Source: CAZFDE01 sp964517795 (GTDB lineage Bacteria > Planctomycetota > Phycisphaerae > Sedimentisphaerales > Anaerobacaceae). Taken from it: DNA of 64,000 nt. The stretch spans positions 44,285-108,284 of the forward strand of contig CAZFDE010000002.1 of the NCBI GenBank assembly GCA_964517795.1, written 5' to 3'. The position numbers and the translations under genes were made by a program. Of the stretch, positions 27,892-36,375 are shown piece by piece (positions within the stretch are counted from its first letter, which is position 1; each line of letters starts with the position of its first letter). The notes below the pieces were generated by a model. The model saw only the letters and a program-made list of their open reading frames with translations, was not told the origin of the DNA and did no database searches.

Positions 27892-30054
27892 ATGAACCAG
27901 CCCATATCAAGACGCTTGTTCCTAAAGAACGCCGGTATCGCTTCGGCCGGCCTGGCCGTCTGTTGGAATCCAATCACACATCCATTGTATGCCAGTGCGT
28001 CGGAAAACGGCATGCTCAGCGGCTTTCTGGTTTCCGATTCCCATTTTGGATGGAAACATCAGGACCAGCCCACACCGCAGCAACAACGGGAAATGATCGA
28101 TCGTATCATGATGCGTTTCCCGGATATCGACATGTTTATCGACACCGGCGATGCGCATCACAATTACGCCAACGATACCGACCGCGGCAACTGGACGGAT
28201 ATCATTGCCGGCGGTTGCGGTCAAAAACCATTTTTTTACATCTCCGGCAACCACGAAATGGATGCGTTCGGGTACGACTGGGACCCGGAATGGCGGGCCA
28301 ATATCCTCGGAAGCATCCAATGTCGCCCCTATTACAGCTTCGATGTTAAAGGCATTCATTTCATCTCCCTTCCGCAAATGATGAATATGTCATATATTAC
28401 CGAGGAATCGCTGGCGTGGGCTAAACTCGACCTGCAGATCAATAAAGATAAAACCACGGTCATCTTCAGCCATAATTCACTCAAAGGAACGACCAGTTAT
28501 CTGACTGACATCGGCTATCGCCAAACCAGCAACAGCCGGGCCGTTTTTGACCTGATCGATCAATATACCAATGTCATCGCCTGGATGCACGGCCATAATC
28601 ACACCTACGAAGTCGTCCCCAAAGGCAATCGTGTATTTGTCTCCAACGGCCGCATTGGCGGATTTATCCCCGGCATGGGAAAATTCGGACAGGGGCATCT
28701 CGGCGGATTTTATTTTGAGGCCGGCCCGGGTCATTTTCGGGTGCGTGCCTATAGTGCAACCGCAGAAAAATTCCTCGACGAACTGCCCGATTACAAACAT
28801 CTTTCACATACGATTAAAGGCAAAACATCACTGGACATCACGGCTGAACCAATTGTCAGTTACGGGTACGGCGGCGCACGTGACGGGCAGCGCATACCGG
28901 TTTATCATCATTTCGCCGGAATGCGCAAACAAGAATTGATCTTGAATGGAACCAACAGTCCGATCATCAATGAAAACACGGACTTTTCGACCTATACCCA
29001 GCGAACCGCGAAGAACTGGTACACCAAGCATCTCGGCGGCTTCGATATCGGCCCCCTCGAAGAGGATGAAAATCGCGAAGACAAAACATGGCAATGGCTG
29101 GATCCGGGCCTACGTATCAAAAAACGGACCGACCCAAAATTTGTCAAAGCGATCTACGCCCCCGGCAGTGCGATCGGTCAACGCAGCTACTATCGCTGCG
29201 CCCCCGGCAAATCATATAAACTGCATGTGGAAATAGATGCCCACAGCGGCGGCCAGAATGTTCAACTGGTCTGCAACATCCACGATCGCCAACGTCAGCA
29301 GCTACTGTCTCTGCAATCTGAAATATTTCAGGCTGCCGGCGGCAAACAGAAATTCGAACATGTATTCGACATCCCCAACCTCCGCCAACACCAGACCATT
29401 TACAGAAATCCAATGACGGATAACGTTGTTCAAATCACTGTGGCGGCCAAATTCTCCAATCTGCTCGAGCCGGTTGATGTCTCGCATTTCGAACTGCAGT
29501 TCGCCGCGGGGAAGGGACAAACCGAAAATCCCGCAATTGTGATTGACGGCCGCAAATACCGTCATGAAGACATACTTGCTGGCAACCAGCTCGCCCGCTT
29601 TGAACTGCCCAAGGCCGATTCGCTCTCTGATGATCGCAGTGTCATTGAGCTGTATGCCGAGGGTAACCGGCGAGCAAGCTGGCTGGTTCGCCAAATTGCC
29701 CCTCAATGGCAGGTTCGCAATGCCGCAGTGGCCGATCTCGGCGACCGTTTCAAAATCGATGGCTTTCGCAACACCTTTTCACAAAATCAGGAGATTGTGA
29801 TCGCACCGATGCAGCCGACAACACTGCCTTATGTCCATCGCATGCGTCACGTCCTAAAGGCAGCGATCCGCCCGGCGGCCAAAGACAGGCCCGATATCCT
29901 GATCGATGTTCTTAAAATTGAAAAAGAGGCCCAAATCGACATCTATGCCGAAACCAGGCCCGGTGATGTCATCGGACCGTATGATACAACTTACAAAAAT
30001 AACATCCTGACCATCAAAACCAAAAGCGCCGGCACCATTCACGTAGAATTATAA
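27892..30054 (+). CDS. Tat-exported calcineurin-like metallophosphoesterase with C-terminal extension
   Basis: A 720-residue protein. The N-terminus has a twin-arginine signal (SRRLFLKNAGIASAGLAV). The phosphoesterase domain (about 38-290) carries DSHFGW, DTGDAHHNY, SGNHEMDAFG, FSHNSL and WMHGHNHTY, all metal-ligand motifs. The remaining 430 residues are beta-rich, probably carbohydrate-binding or sandwich domains, not assigned. AAGGAG 7 nt before 27892 sets the start. With the following Tat-exported gene it likely forms a two-gene periplasmic module; the substrate is unknown. Confidence 0.87.
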   Translation: MNQPISRRLFLKNAGIASAGLAVCWNPITHPLYASASENGMLSGFLVSDSHFGWKHQDQPTPQQQREMIDRIMMRFPDIDMFIDTGDAHHNYANDTDRGNWTDIIAGGCGQKPFFYISGNHEMDAFGYDWDPEWRANILGSIQCRPYYSFDVKGIHFISLPQMMNMSYITEESLAWAKLDLQINKDKTTVIFSHNSLKGTTSYLTDIGYRQTSNSRAVFDLIDQYTNVIAWMHGHNHTYEVVPKGNRVFVSNGRIGGFIPGMGKFGQGHLGGFYFEAGPGHFRVRAYSATAEKFLDELPDYKHLSHTIKGKTSLDITAEPIVSYGYGGARDGQRIPVYHHFAGMRKQELILNGTNSPIINENTDFSTYTQRTAKNWYTKHLGGFDIGPLEEDENREDKTWQWLDPGLRIKKRTDPKFVKAIYAPGSAIGQRSYYRCAPGKSYKLHVEIDAHSGGQNVQLVCNIHDRQRQQLLSLQSEIFQAAGGKQKFEHVFDIPNLRQHQTIYRNPMTDNVVQITVAAKFSNLLEPVDVSHFELQFAAGKGQTENPAIVIDGRKYRHEDILAGNQLARFELPKADSLSDDRSVIELYAEGNRRASWLVRQIAPQWQVRNAAVADLGDRFKIDGFRNTFSQNQEIVIAPMQPTTLPYVHRMRHVLKAAIRPAAKDRPDILIDVLKIEKEAQIDIYAETRPGDVIGPYDTTYKNNILTIKTKSAGTIHVEL

Positions 30055-30076
30055 TATTTAAAAAAGGAACACAATT

Positions 30077-32797
30077 ATGGATCGCAGAGATTTTCTCAAA
30101 TCAACCGCCCTGTTGAGTGTCGGCACGCTAAGTATGAAGGGACTCTGTTTTCATTCCATTGACCCATCGGCTAAACCGTCAAACTGGATCGCTCTGGCCG
30201 GTGAAAACCTTCGGGAAGACCCACAAAATCCAGCGCCGGGCCGATGGGAATTTTCATCGAAAAATGTCATCTCCGGAGAGAAAACACATCTCGAACTGCG
30301 TTACACCCATGGCGATACCCCCCTGCCGCCAAACAGCTATCACAAGGTTGTCCTTGAGGTAATCAGCATCGAAACCACATTCCATTGCCCATTCAGCAAC
30401 AGCTTTAAGGTTGTTCCCTTGCAGGGGACCCTGCCTGAAGTGGAAATGGAAGTTGCACCGGTGAATGGTGTGGGATTCAGAGATATTAAATTCACGTTTC
30501 CCGAAGGCCTGAAAGCCGGAGAACGTTTCGCCGTAGTTATCGGAAATGATGACGGCAGCGGTCAGATCACCGCCTTGATCAACCCGTTTCCCTGTGAGAA
30601 TCTGGCGTGCCCGACCTATACAAACTTCAACGGCACCGGTGAAGAAACAGACTGGCAGCAAAAGGGCTGGGCCTATGCAATCCCTCGGATCAATGTAAAG
30701 CCCGCAAAGGCATCGGAACTTCGGATATTCGGACCGACACTGATCGAAAGAAACAAGAAATTTAACCTGCGAATTGCTGTTACAGATCACTTTGACAGCC
30801 GGGCTTGCCCTGAATACCAAGGCTCGGTATTGATTGAATCAGACAGCAAAATCAGTAATTTACCTGAGAAAGTCGATTTCGCAAAAAAAGACCATTGCAC
30901 AAAAGTAATCCGAAACTTAATGATTGAGAAGGAAGGCGTTTATCGAATCAAAGCCCGTCTGGCTGACGGATCAACGCTCTTCGAAAGCAATCCCATCGTT
31001 GTCAAAGCCAAAGTCGATGAACCGATCTACTGGGGCAACATCCACAATCACGGCTGTTATTCCGAATGCTGGGGTAACGATATGGACACCTTTTATGCTT
31101 TCGCCCGCGATATTTCCGGCATGGATTTTGTTTCTATGTCCGACCACCTCGGCCAAAAACCCACTAACCAGGGTGCGATGGGTCGCCTGCTGCGATGGCG
31201 GATCGGCAAGGTTACCTCCCCGCTCGCCGCATGGAAAGACACCGTCGATACCGCCCAGCGATACAATCAACCGGGTTCATTCGTCACCCTGATCGGCTAT
31301 GAACTCTCCGGAAGCGATTCGGGCCATTACAACATCTACATTGACGATCCCTCAATGGATCATCTGGACCGTTATTTCCCCGAGCCTTACACCGATTATG
31401 CCTTTGCAATGCGTCGGTTATTAAGCACAACCGATGCCCTTTATATTCCGCATATCCACGCCGGCATCTTCCCCTGGACGATGATGATCGACGATGCGAA
31501 GAACAAAAACGGCGATCTGCTGACGCCTGCTGTGGAGGTTTATTCGGACTGGGGGACCGCAATGCATCCTTATGCCGGCACGATCGAACCGGGAAATAAA
31601 TTCGGCGGGTTGAGAAATGCCCTGAGCCGCGGCTGCCTCGAAGCATGGGACAAAGGATATATATTTGCCACAACCGCCGATTCGGACTCGCATACCGGCC
31701 TGCCGGGACGACGAATCGTCGGCGGCGTCGCCCAAAAACACGACCACCCCCAAGGCCTGACTGCGGTTCGAACCAATGATTTCACCCGTCGCGGAATTAT
31801 GCAGGGATATCGGGACATGAAGACCTACGGCACAACCGGCGAGCGAATCTATCTCAATGTTACCGCTGCTGACAAGAAAATGGGTGAAACGCTCTATACC
31901 GATAAGCCATTCGATATGACGGTCGAGATCGCCGGTACCGATGTCATTGAAAAAATCAATATCTTTGACGGACTGAAAAAAGTCGCTGAAAAATCATTAG
32001 CCGGCAAACGCCAGGGAACCGTTCGATTCGAAGGCCTCATGCCCACCGATCAACGGCGGCCGTATATCGTCGAAGTCGTTCAAAAAGATGAAAATTGCGC
32101 CTGGTCCACGCCGATCTGGGTGATCAAAAAATCCTTGCCGCAGCTTACCTGGCAAAAACAAAATGATCAATATTATCTGGTCAATACCGGAAATGCCCCC
32201 GCCGAAAATGTCCGGATCACCTATGCCCCCGATGAACACCCGTTGGTTGCCGCCGGGATCCCCGGCCGCGAATGTGAACACAACGAGCAGGCCGGCTTTG
32301 CATGGACCGAGCCGCGATCGAATTATAAAACCCTCCTGCATTACCGCTGGCACGGCGATCCAATCAAGGGCAAACTCACGATCGAAGGCGCTAAAAAGTA
32401 CGAATTCGACTATAATCGTGAATTTCACTTCTTCGGCGGCGAACTAAGCGACGACAAGAATGGCCAGGTTACGTTCTCCCTTCAAAAATACCAAACCCCC
32501 ACTCATTCGCAGGGATTCGATGTAATTACCGAGATCAATCCGGATGAACCCTGCCGGGCAATATTCGAACTTCAGCGCGAAGTAAAAACCCTGATCGGTG
32601 ACAAAACGATTGAGTCCAATACCTTCACGATCTCCCTCAACGGCCGAAAAACAAACAAACCGCTCAAGACATATACCATCGGCACGCTCAGACCGCAGGA
32701 AAAATGGCCCGTCCCCGAGAAAAAAGGGTTTTTCGCAGCCAACGCAGATGGTATAATCGTCGAGTTGGATAAAAGCGATAATTTACTCAAACTCTAA
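30077..32797 (+). CDS. Tat-exported DUF3604/PHP-superfamily metal-dependent hydrolase-like protein
   Basis: A 906-residue protein with a Tat-like leader (MDRRDFLKSTALLSVG). Residues about 20-310 are beta-rich. From about 315 it contains YWGNIHNHGCYSECWGN, DFVSMSDH and LIGYELSG, typical of the DUF3604/PHP fold in which His and Asp residues bind metals. A later HIHAG motif and ADSDSHTG provide further candidate ligands. A beta-rich C-terminus follows. Its gene is 22 nt after the phosphoesterase gene. DUF3604 proteins are of unknown activity, presumed phosphoesterases or hydrolases. Confidence 0.8.
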   Translation: MDRRDFLKSTALLSVGTLSMKGLCFHSIDPSAKPSNWIALAGENLREDPQNPAPGRWEFSSKNVISGEKTHLELRYTHGDTPLPPNSYHKVVLEVISIETTFHCPFSNSFKVVPLQGTLPEVEMEVAPVNGVGFRDIKFTFPEGLKAGERFAVVIGNDDGSGQITALINPFPCENLACPTYTNFNGTGEETDWQQKGWAYAIPRINVKPAKASELRIFGPTLIERNKKFNLRIAVTDHFDSRACPEYQGSVLIESDSKISNLPEKVDFAKKDHCTKVIRNLMIEKEGVYRIKARLADGSTLFESNPIVVKAKVDEPIYWGNIHNHGCYSECWGNDMDTFYAFARDISGMDFVSMSDHLGQKPTNQGAMGRLLRWRIGKVTSPLAAWKDTVDTAQRYNQPGSFVTLIGYELSGSDSGHYNIYIDDPSMDHLDRYFPEPYTDYAFAMRRLLSTTDALYIPHIHAGIFPWTMMIDDAKNKNGDLLTPAVEVYSDWGTAMHPYAGTIEPGNKFGGLRNALSRGCLEAWDKGYIFATTADSDSHTGLPGRRIVGGVAQKHDHPQGLTAVRTNDFTRRGIMQGYRDMKTYGTTGERIYLNVTAADKKMGETLYTDKPFDMTVEIAGTDVIEKINIFDGLKKVAEKSLAGKRQGTVRFEGLMPTDQRRPYIVEVVQKDENCAWSTPIWVIKKSLPQLTWQKQNDQYYLVNTGNAPAENVRITYAPDEHPLVAAGIPGRECEHNEQAGFAWTEPRSNYKTLLHYRWHGDPIKGKLTIEGAKKYEFDYNREFHFFGGELSDDKNGQVTFSLQKYQTPTHSQGFDVITEINPDEPCRAIFELQREVKTLIGDKTIESNTFTISLNGRKTNKPLKTYTIGTLRPQEKWPVPEKKGFFAANADGIIVELDKSDNLLKL

Positions 32798-32812
32798 TGG
32801 AAGGGACTTATC

Positions 32813-33175
32813 ATGAACCGTGAATCCTCACAATCTGCGAATCTCGCCGAACAGCAGTGCCAACCCTGCAAGGGCGGCGTCGATCCGCTCAAAGGCGATG
32901 ACTTAAATAAAATGATCGACGAGCTTAATAACGACTGGCAGATCATTGAAGAACATCATCTTGAAAAACAATTTAAGTTCAAGAATTTCAAGCAGGCCCT
33001 CGATTTCGTCAATCAAGTCGGCGAACTGGCCGAAAGTATTGGCCATCATCCCGATATCTATCTAACATGGGGCAAGGTCAAGATCACGGTCTGGACGCAC
33101 AAGATCGACGGCCTGCATAACAGTGATTTTATCTTCGCGGCCAAAACCGACCGGCTCTATAGCCCCCCGCAATAG
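32813..33175 (+). CDS. phhB: Pterin-4a-carbinolamine dehydratase
   Basis: A 120-residue PCD/DCoH-family protein. The active-site signature is intact: GHHPDIYLTWGKVKITVWTH contains the adjacent histidines and the later Trp-x-x-Val and Thr-His. It recycles or dehydrates 4a-hydroxytetrahydropterin. No aromatic amino-acid hydroxylase is nearby, so a role in molybdopterin or folate-type pterin metabolism is also possible. It starts 15 nt after the DUF3604-like gene but has its own GAAGGGAC ribosome-binding site. Confidence 0.93.
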   Translation: MNRESSQSANLAEQQCQPCKGGVDPLKGDDLNKMIDELNNDWQIIEEHHLEKQFKFKNFKQALDFVNQVGELAESIGHHPDIYLTWGKVKITVWTHKIDGLHNSDFIFAAKTDRLYSPPQ

Positions 33176-33275
33176 CCGTCGCGATCGATCCTGTCCTCTT
33201 AATGCCGGATTTTTTTCTTTTCATAAGGCACATGGGAAATTACTATGCCTGTAAAACTCAAGATCAGGAGTGCTG

Positions 33276-34262
33276 ATGCGTCACAGACCCTCTGAAAAAC
33301 GCTATGAGAACATGCAATACAATCGCTGCGGCCAAAGCGGGCTGCTGTTGCCGGCCGTCTCGCTGGGCCTGTGGCACAATTTCGGCAATATCGACGATCC
33401 CGCCAATGGCCGTGCGATGATACTGCAGGCGTTCGACTTGGGCATAACCCATTTTGATTTCGCCAACAATTACGGCCCGCCAGCCGGTCATGCAGAAGAA
33501 TTTTTCGGCAGGATCCTCAAAAAGGACCTCACCGGCTATCGCGACGAGCTGCTGATTTCCACCAAGGCTGGCCATTACATGTGGCCCGGCCCCTACGGTG
33601 ACTGGGGCTCGCGAAAATACCTGCTCGCCAGTCTCGACCAGAGCCTTAAGCGTCTCGGCATCGATTATGTCGATATCTTCTATTCGCACCGCCCCGATGT
33701 CAATACGCCCGTCGAAGAAACGATGGGGGCACTGGATACGGCGGTACGTCAGGGCAAGGCCCTCTATGCCGGTATCTCAATGTACACCGCACCGCAATCT
33801 CAGGAAGCGATCGATATCCTCAAACAGCTTGGCGCGCGATGCCTGATCCACCAGCCCAATTACTCCATGCTCAACCGCTGGGTCGAGGACGGCCTGCTGG
33901 ATGTCCTTGAAAAAGAAGGCGTCGGCTGCATTGCTTTTTGCCCGCTGGCCCAGGGTCTGCTGACCGATAAATATCTCGACGGCATCCCCGGCGATTCGCG
34001 GATCGCCCGTGACCTCGGCTCGCTGCACGAATCGCAGCGCGATGCGGCCATCGATAAGATTTGCCAACTCAACGAACTCGCTCAGAACCGCGGCCAGAGT
34101 CTCGCCCAGATGGCCCTGGCGTGGTTGCTCAACGATCAGCGTGTTACCTCCGTCCTGATCGGCGCCAGCAAGGTCGAACAGATCGAAGAAAATGTCCGCT
34201 GCCTCGATACCCCGGATTTCTCATCGGACGAAATCGCCCGAATCGAAAAGATTCTTAAATAA
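33276..34262 (+). CDS. Aldo/keto reductase, YghZ/MgrA-like
   Basis: A 328-residue AKR. The catalytic tetrad is recognisable: Asp in THFDFANNYGPP with Tyr, Lys in ISTKAGH and His in VDIFYSHRPD. The HRPD and EETMGALD motifs and the PAGHAEEFFG loop are characteristic of the E. coli YghZ (L-glyceraldehyde-3-phosphate reductase)/Kv-beta-like group, which detoxifies methylglyoxal and related aldehydes. The ATG at 33276 is set by AGGAG 5 nt upstream. Confidence 0.92.
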   Translation: MRHRPSEKRYENMQYNRCGQSGLLLPAVSLGLWHNFGNIDDPANGRAMILQAFDLGITHFDFANNYGPPAGHAEEFFGRILKKDLTGYRDELLISTKAGHYMWPGPYGDWGSRKYLLASLDQSLKRLGIDYVDIFYSHRPDVNTPVEETMGALDTAVRQGKALYAGISMYTAPQSQEAIDILKQLGARCLIHQPNYSMLNRWVEDGLLDVLEKEGVGCIAFCPLAQGLLTDKYLDGIPGDSRIARDLGSLHESQRDAAIDKICQLNELAQNRGQSLAQMALAWLLNDQRVTSVLIGASKVEQIEENVRCLDTPDFSSDEIARIEKILK

Positions 34263-34292
34263 ATTCAACCGCAAGGAACCGACTGAATTGAA

Positions 34293-35693
34293 TCATGGAT
34301 TGTCCGGCGTTGCCCAGCCGATACCGGTGGGGCAATGGCCGCCGGGCTTTCTGACGCAATATGTTTGTCGCGGCGGCAGTTGATCGAACCAGTTCTGGTA
34401 CATCCGGGATAGTTTTTTCACGACCTGTGGCTTTTGCTCGGCCAGATCGGTGGTCTCGCCGGGGTCGGCCTTAATGTCGTAAAGACTCCACGGGTCTTTT
34501 TGCTTATGGCGCATCAGCCGCCAGTTCCTGTGCCGCACGGCATGGACGGTATGGCGCCTCTCGTCGAGCCAGCACCAGTAGAGCGCCTCGTGCGGATCAC
34601 CCTTTTTGCGGCCCTGAAGATAACCCATCAGGTCCACCCCTTCGCATCGCTTCGGCAACTCAATGCCGGCAACCGCGCACATCGTCGCGTAAATATCCAT
34701 TGTCGAGAGCAGTCCGTCGAAGGTCTTGCCGGCCGGGATATGTCCTTTCCAACGGACAATAAACGGTTCGTGAACCGCCCCTTCCCATTCGGTTGCCTTG
34801 CCGCCGCGGAACGGAAGGTTGCGCGCGTTATCGCGCATATACCCGCCGTTATCACCGGTAAAGAACACTAGTGTATTCTTATCGAGTCCATGTTTTTTAA
34901 CGGCCGCCATGAGTTTGCCGATCGCATCGTCGGTCGCGATCAAGGCGCCGGCCAGATACCGCCGCCGCTCGTCCGTTATGATCTTCGGCACCCTGTCGAG
35001 ATAGTTCTGCGGCACTTCTTCGACCGGAAAATGGATCGCCAGCGGTGCGAAATACAGGAAAAACGGCTCATTCTTATGCCGTGTTACAAAGTCCGCCATC
35101 TCATCGCCCTGGCGGTCCGTCCAGTACACGCCGTCCTCCTGGATATAGGTCGGCCCGTTCGGCCGCACGCGTTTCTCGTTTTCGATAAACGAACGCCGCG
35201 CCACTTCCATAAATCCCCGCTGCAGCGGCCCCTGCTCGACCGAGCCGATGTCCCATCGACCAACCATCCCGGTTACATAACCGGCGTCGCGCATTGTTTC
35301 GGCCAGCGTCGGATGGTCGTCCGGAATCGGTGCCCCGCGGTCCTTATTGCCGAAATTGCCGAACCGATGCGGATACATGCCGGTCATCAGGGCGGTCCGG
35401 CTCGGGCTGCAGACCGGGCAGGCCGTATAGGCATTGGTGCATTTGGTGCCCTCGGCAGCAAGCCGGTCGATATGCGGTGTCGGGATGTCCGGACAGCCGA
35501 ACGCACCGATATCGCCATAGCCGAGGTCATCGATAAACAGGACAATCACATTCGGTTTGACCTTGCGACTAACCGTGGAGCCCTTGCCCATTGCCAGCGC
35601 CACTGATGGGGCCAGTATCGCTCCGGCCGCCATCGTTAAAAATTGCCGTCGTGTCGGTAAATTCACATCAAATCCGCCTTTTAGATCATCCAT
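34293..35693 (-). CDS. Tat-exported sulfatase (Cys-type, formylglycine-dependent)
   Basis: A 466-residue family S1 sulfatase. A twin-arginine signal (TRRQFLTMAAGAIL) is followed by the metal motif LFIDDLGYGDIG and the modification signature CSPSR at residues 95-99, where Cys95 becomes formylglycine, then ALMTGMYPHR. Later FFTGDNGGYM and a C-terminal GETTDLAEQ motif are typical of arylsulfatase/GAG-sulfatase relatives. It probably removes sulfate from algal or animal polysaccharides. A remnant of a formylglycine-generating enzyme-like gene lies far away at 52.65 kb. The start at 35693 is favoured by GGAG 9 nt upstream. Confidence 0.93.
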   Translation of the reverse strand: MDDLKGGFDVNLPTRRQFLTMAAGAILAPSVALAMGKGSTVSRKVKPNVIVLFIDDLGYGDIGAFGCPDIPTPHIDRLAAEGTKCTNAYTACPVCSPSRTALMTGMYPHRFGNFGNKDRGAPIPDDHPTLAETMRDAGYVTGMVGRWDIGSVEQGPLQRGFMEVARRSFIENEKRVRPNGPTYIQEDGVYWTDRQGDEMADFVTRHKNEPFFLYFAPLAIHFPVEEVPQNYLDRVPKIITDERRRYLAGALIATDDAIGKLMAAVKKHGLDKNTLVFFTGDNGGYMRDNARNLPFRGGKATEWEGAVHEPFIVRWKGHIPAGKTFDGLLSTMDIYATMCAVAGIELPKRCEGVDLMGYLQGRKKGDPHEALYWCWLDERRHTVHAVRHRNWRLMRHKQKDPWSLYDIKADPGETTDLAEQKPQVVKKLSRMYQNWFDQLPPRQTYCVRKPGGHCPTGIGWATPDNP

Positions 35694-36256
35694 TCTAAAA
35701 ATCTCCATTTAAAAATAGTTTTTATGTACGGCTTTTCTACATGATACGCCAATTCTCCGCTCATCACAACTTGATATTCGTTTTTATCCATTTTAACGAA
35801 GGGGGCCGGCGCCGCTGGCCGCAGTGAGTAGTGAGTAGATTGTGGAATTCGCTTCGCTCATAGTTTTCCCTTATGTTCAAGGGGGCCAAGCAAGGGGACC
35901 AAATTTTATGGGAAAACCGCATTTTTGAGCTAATATCCCGAAGGGGGCCAAGGTGGTCATGGTTCGTCGTTCGTGATTCGGTGTTCGACACGGGTTAACA
36001 CTGGATTTACACGGTTTCATTTTTAATCTCTTTGGCCGCGTCCGAACTGAAAAGTTCAAGGTTTAAAGTCAAAGCCTAAACTGGAAAACTTAAAACTGTG
36101 GAGGTCCTACGGGCGTTTATTTTTTTATTCCGCATGGGCAACAAGTTGCGCTATCCTACATTTTCATTACTCGGCCCGCAACTGCCTTAATTCAATTTGA
36201 AAGTTCAGATTTCAGATTGGTACGGTTTGGCCGCAATGATCGTCCGCCATCGTGGC

Positions 36257-36328
36257 GCGATGTCGAGATAAATCCCTCATCGTGGTGATCTCGAGACATC
36301 GCTCTTTTGTCGGAGGATTTTTTCCTCC
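36257..36328 (-). ncRNA. Putative structured RNA or long leader upstream of the sulfatase
   Basis: Two stem-loops follow a predicted minus-strand promoter. One is a perfect 6-bp GGAGGA/TCCTCC hairpin at 36312-36328. The second is a long inverted repeat at 36257-36302 whose arms GCGATGTC..GAGAT match with a 2-nt bulge. A short GCC-ACGAT-GGC element follows. No known riboswitch class was recognised. The boundaries downstream are undefined. Confidence 0.3.
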
Positions 36329-36339
36329 AGACGTTGCGC

Positions 36340-36367
36340 ATTATACCAGATTTTTTAAAAAAAGCAA
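36340..36367 (-). promoter_or_regulatory. Predicted promoter upstream of the structured region
   Basis: TTGCTT (36362-36367) and TGG-TATAAT (extended -10, 36340-36345) have 16-nt spacing on the minus strand, just after the end of the beta-helix gene. Transcription would start near 36333 and run toward the sulfatase 640 bp away. Confidence 0.5.
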
Positions 36368-36375
36368 GGATTTTT

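Larger units (their letters stand above)
35694..36375. other. Non-coding region with structured segment
   Basis: No convincing gene was found in 682 bp. The part nearest the sulfatase (35,760-36,180) contains short oligonucleotide echoes (GTGAGTAGTGAGTAGAT, repeated GTTCG words, repeated AAGGGGGCC) and no codon structure. The part at 36,257-36,345 holds a predicted promoter and stem-loops, listed separately. The whole stretch may be a long 5' leader of the sulfatase gene or an independent RNA. Confidence 0.5.

Noticed and set aside
35764..36059. Short overlapping frames in the sulfatase upstream region
   Set aside because: No ribosome-binding site, no codon bias and low-complexity oligonucleotide repeats; treated as non-coding.
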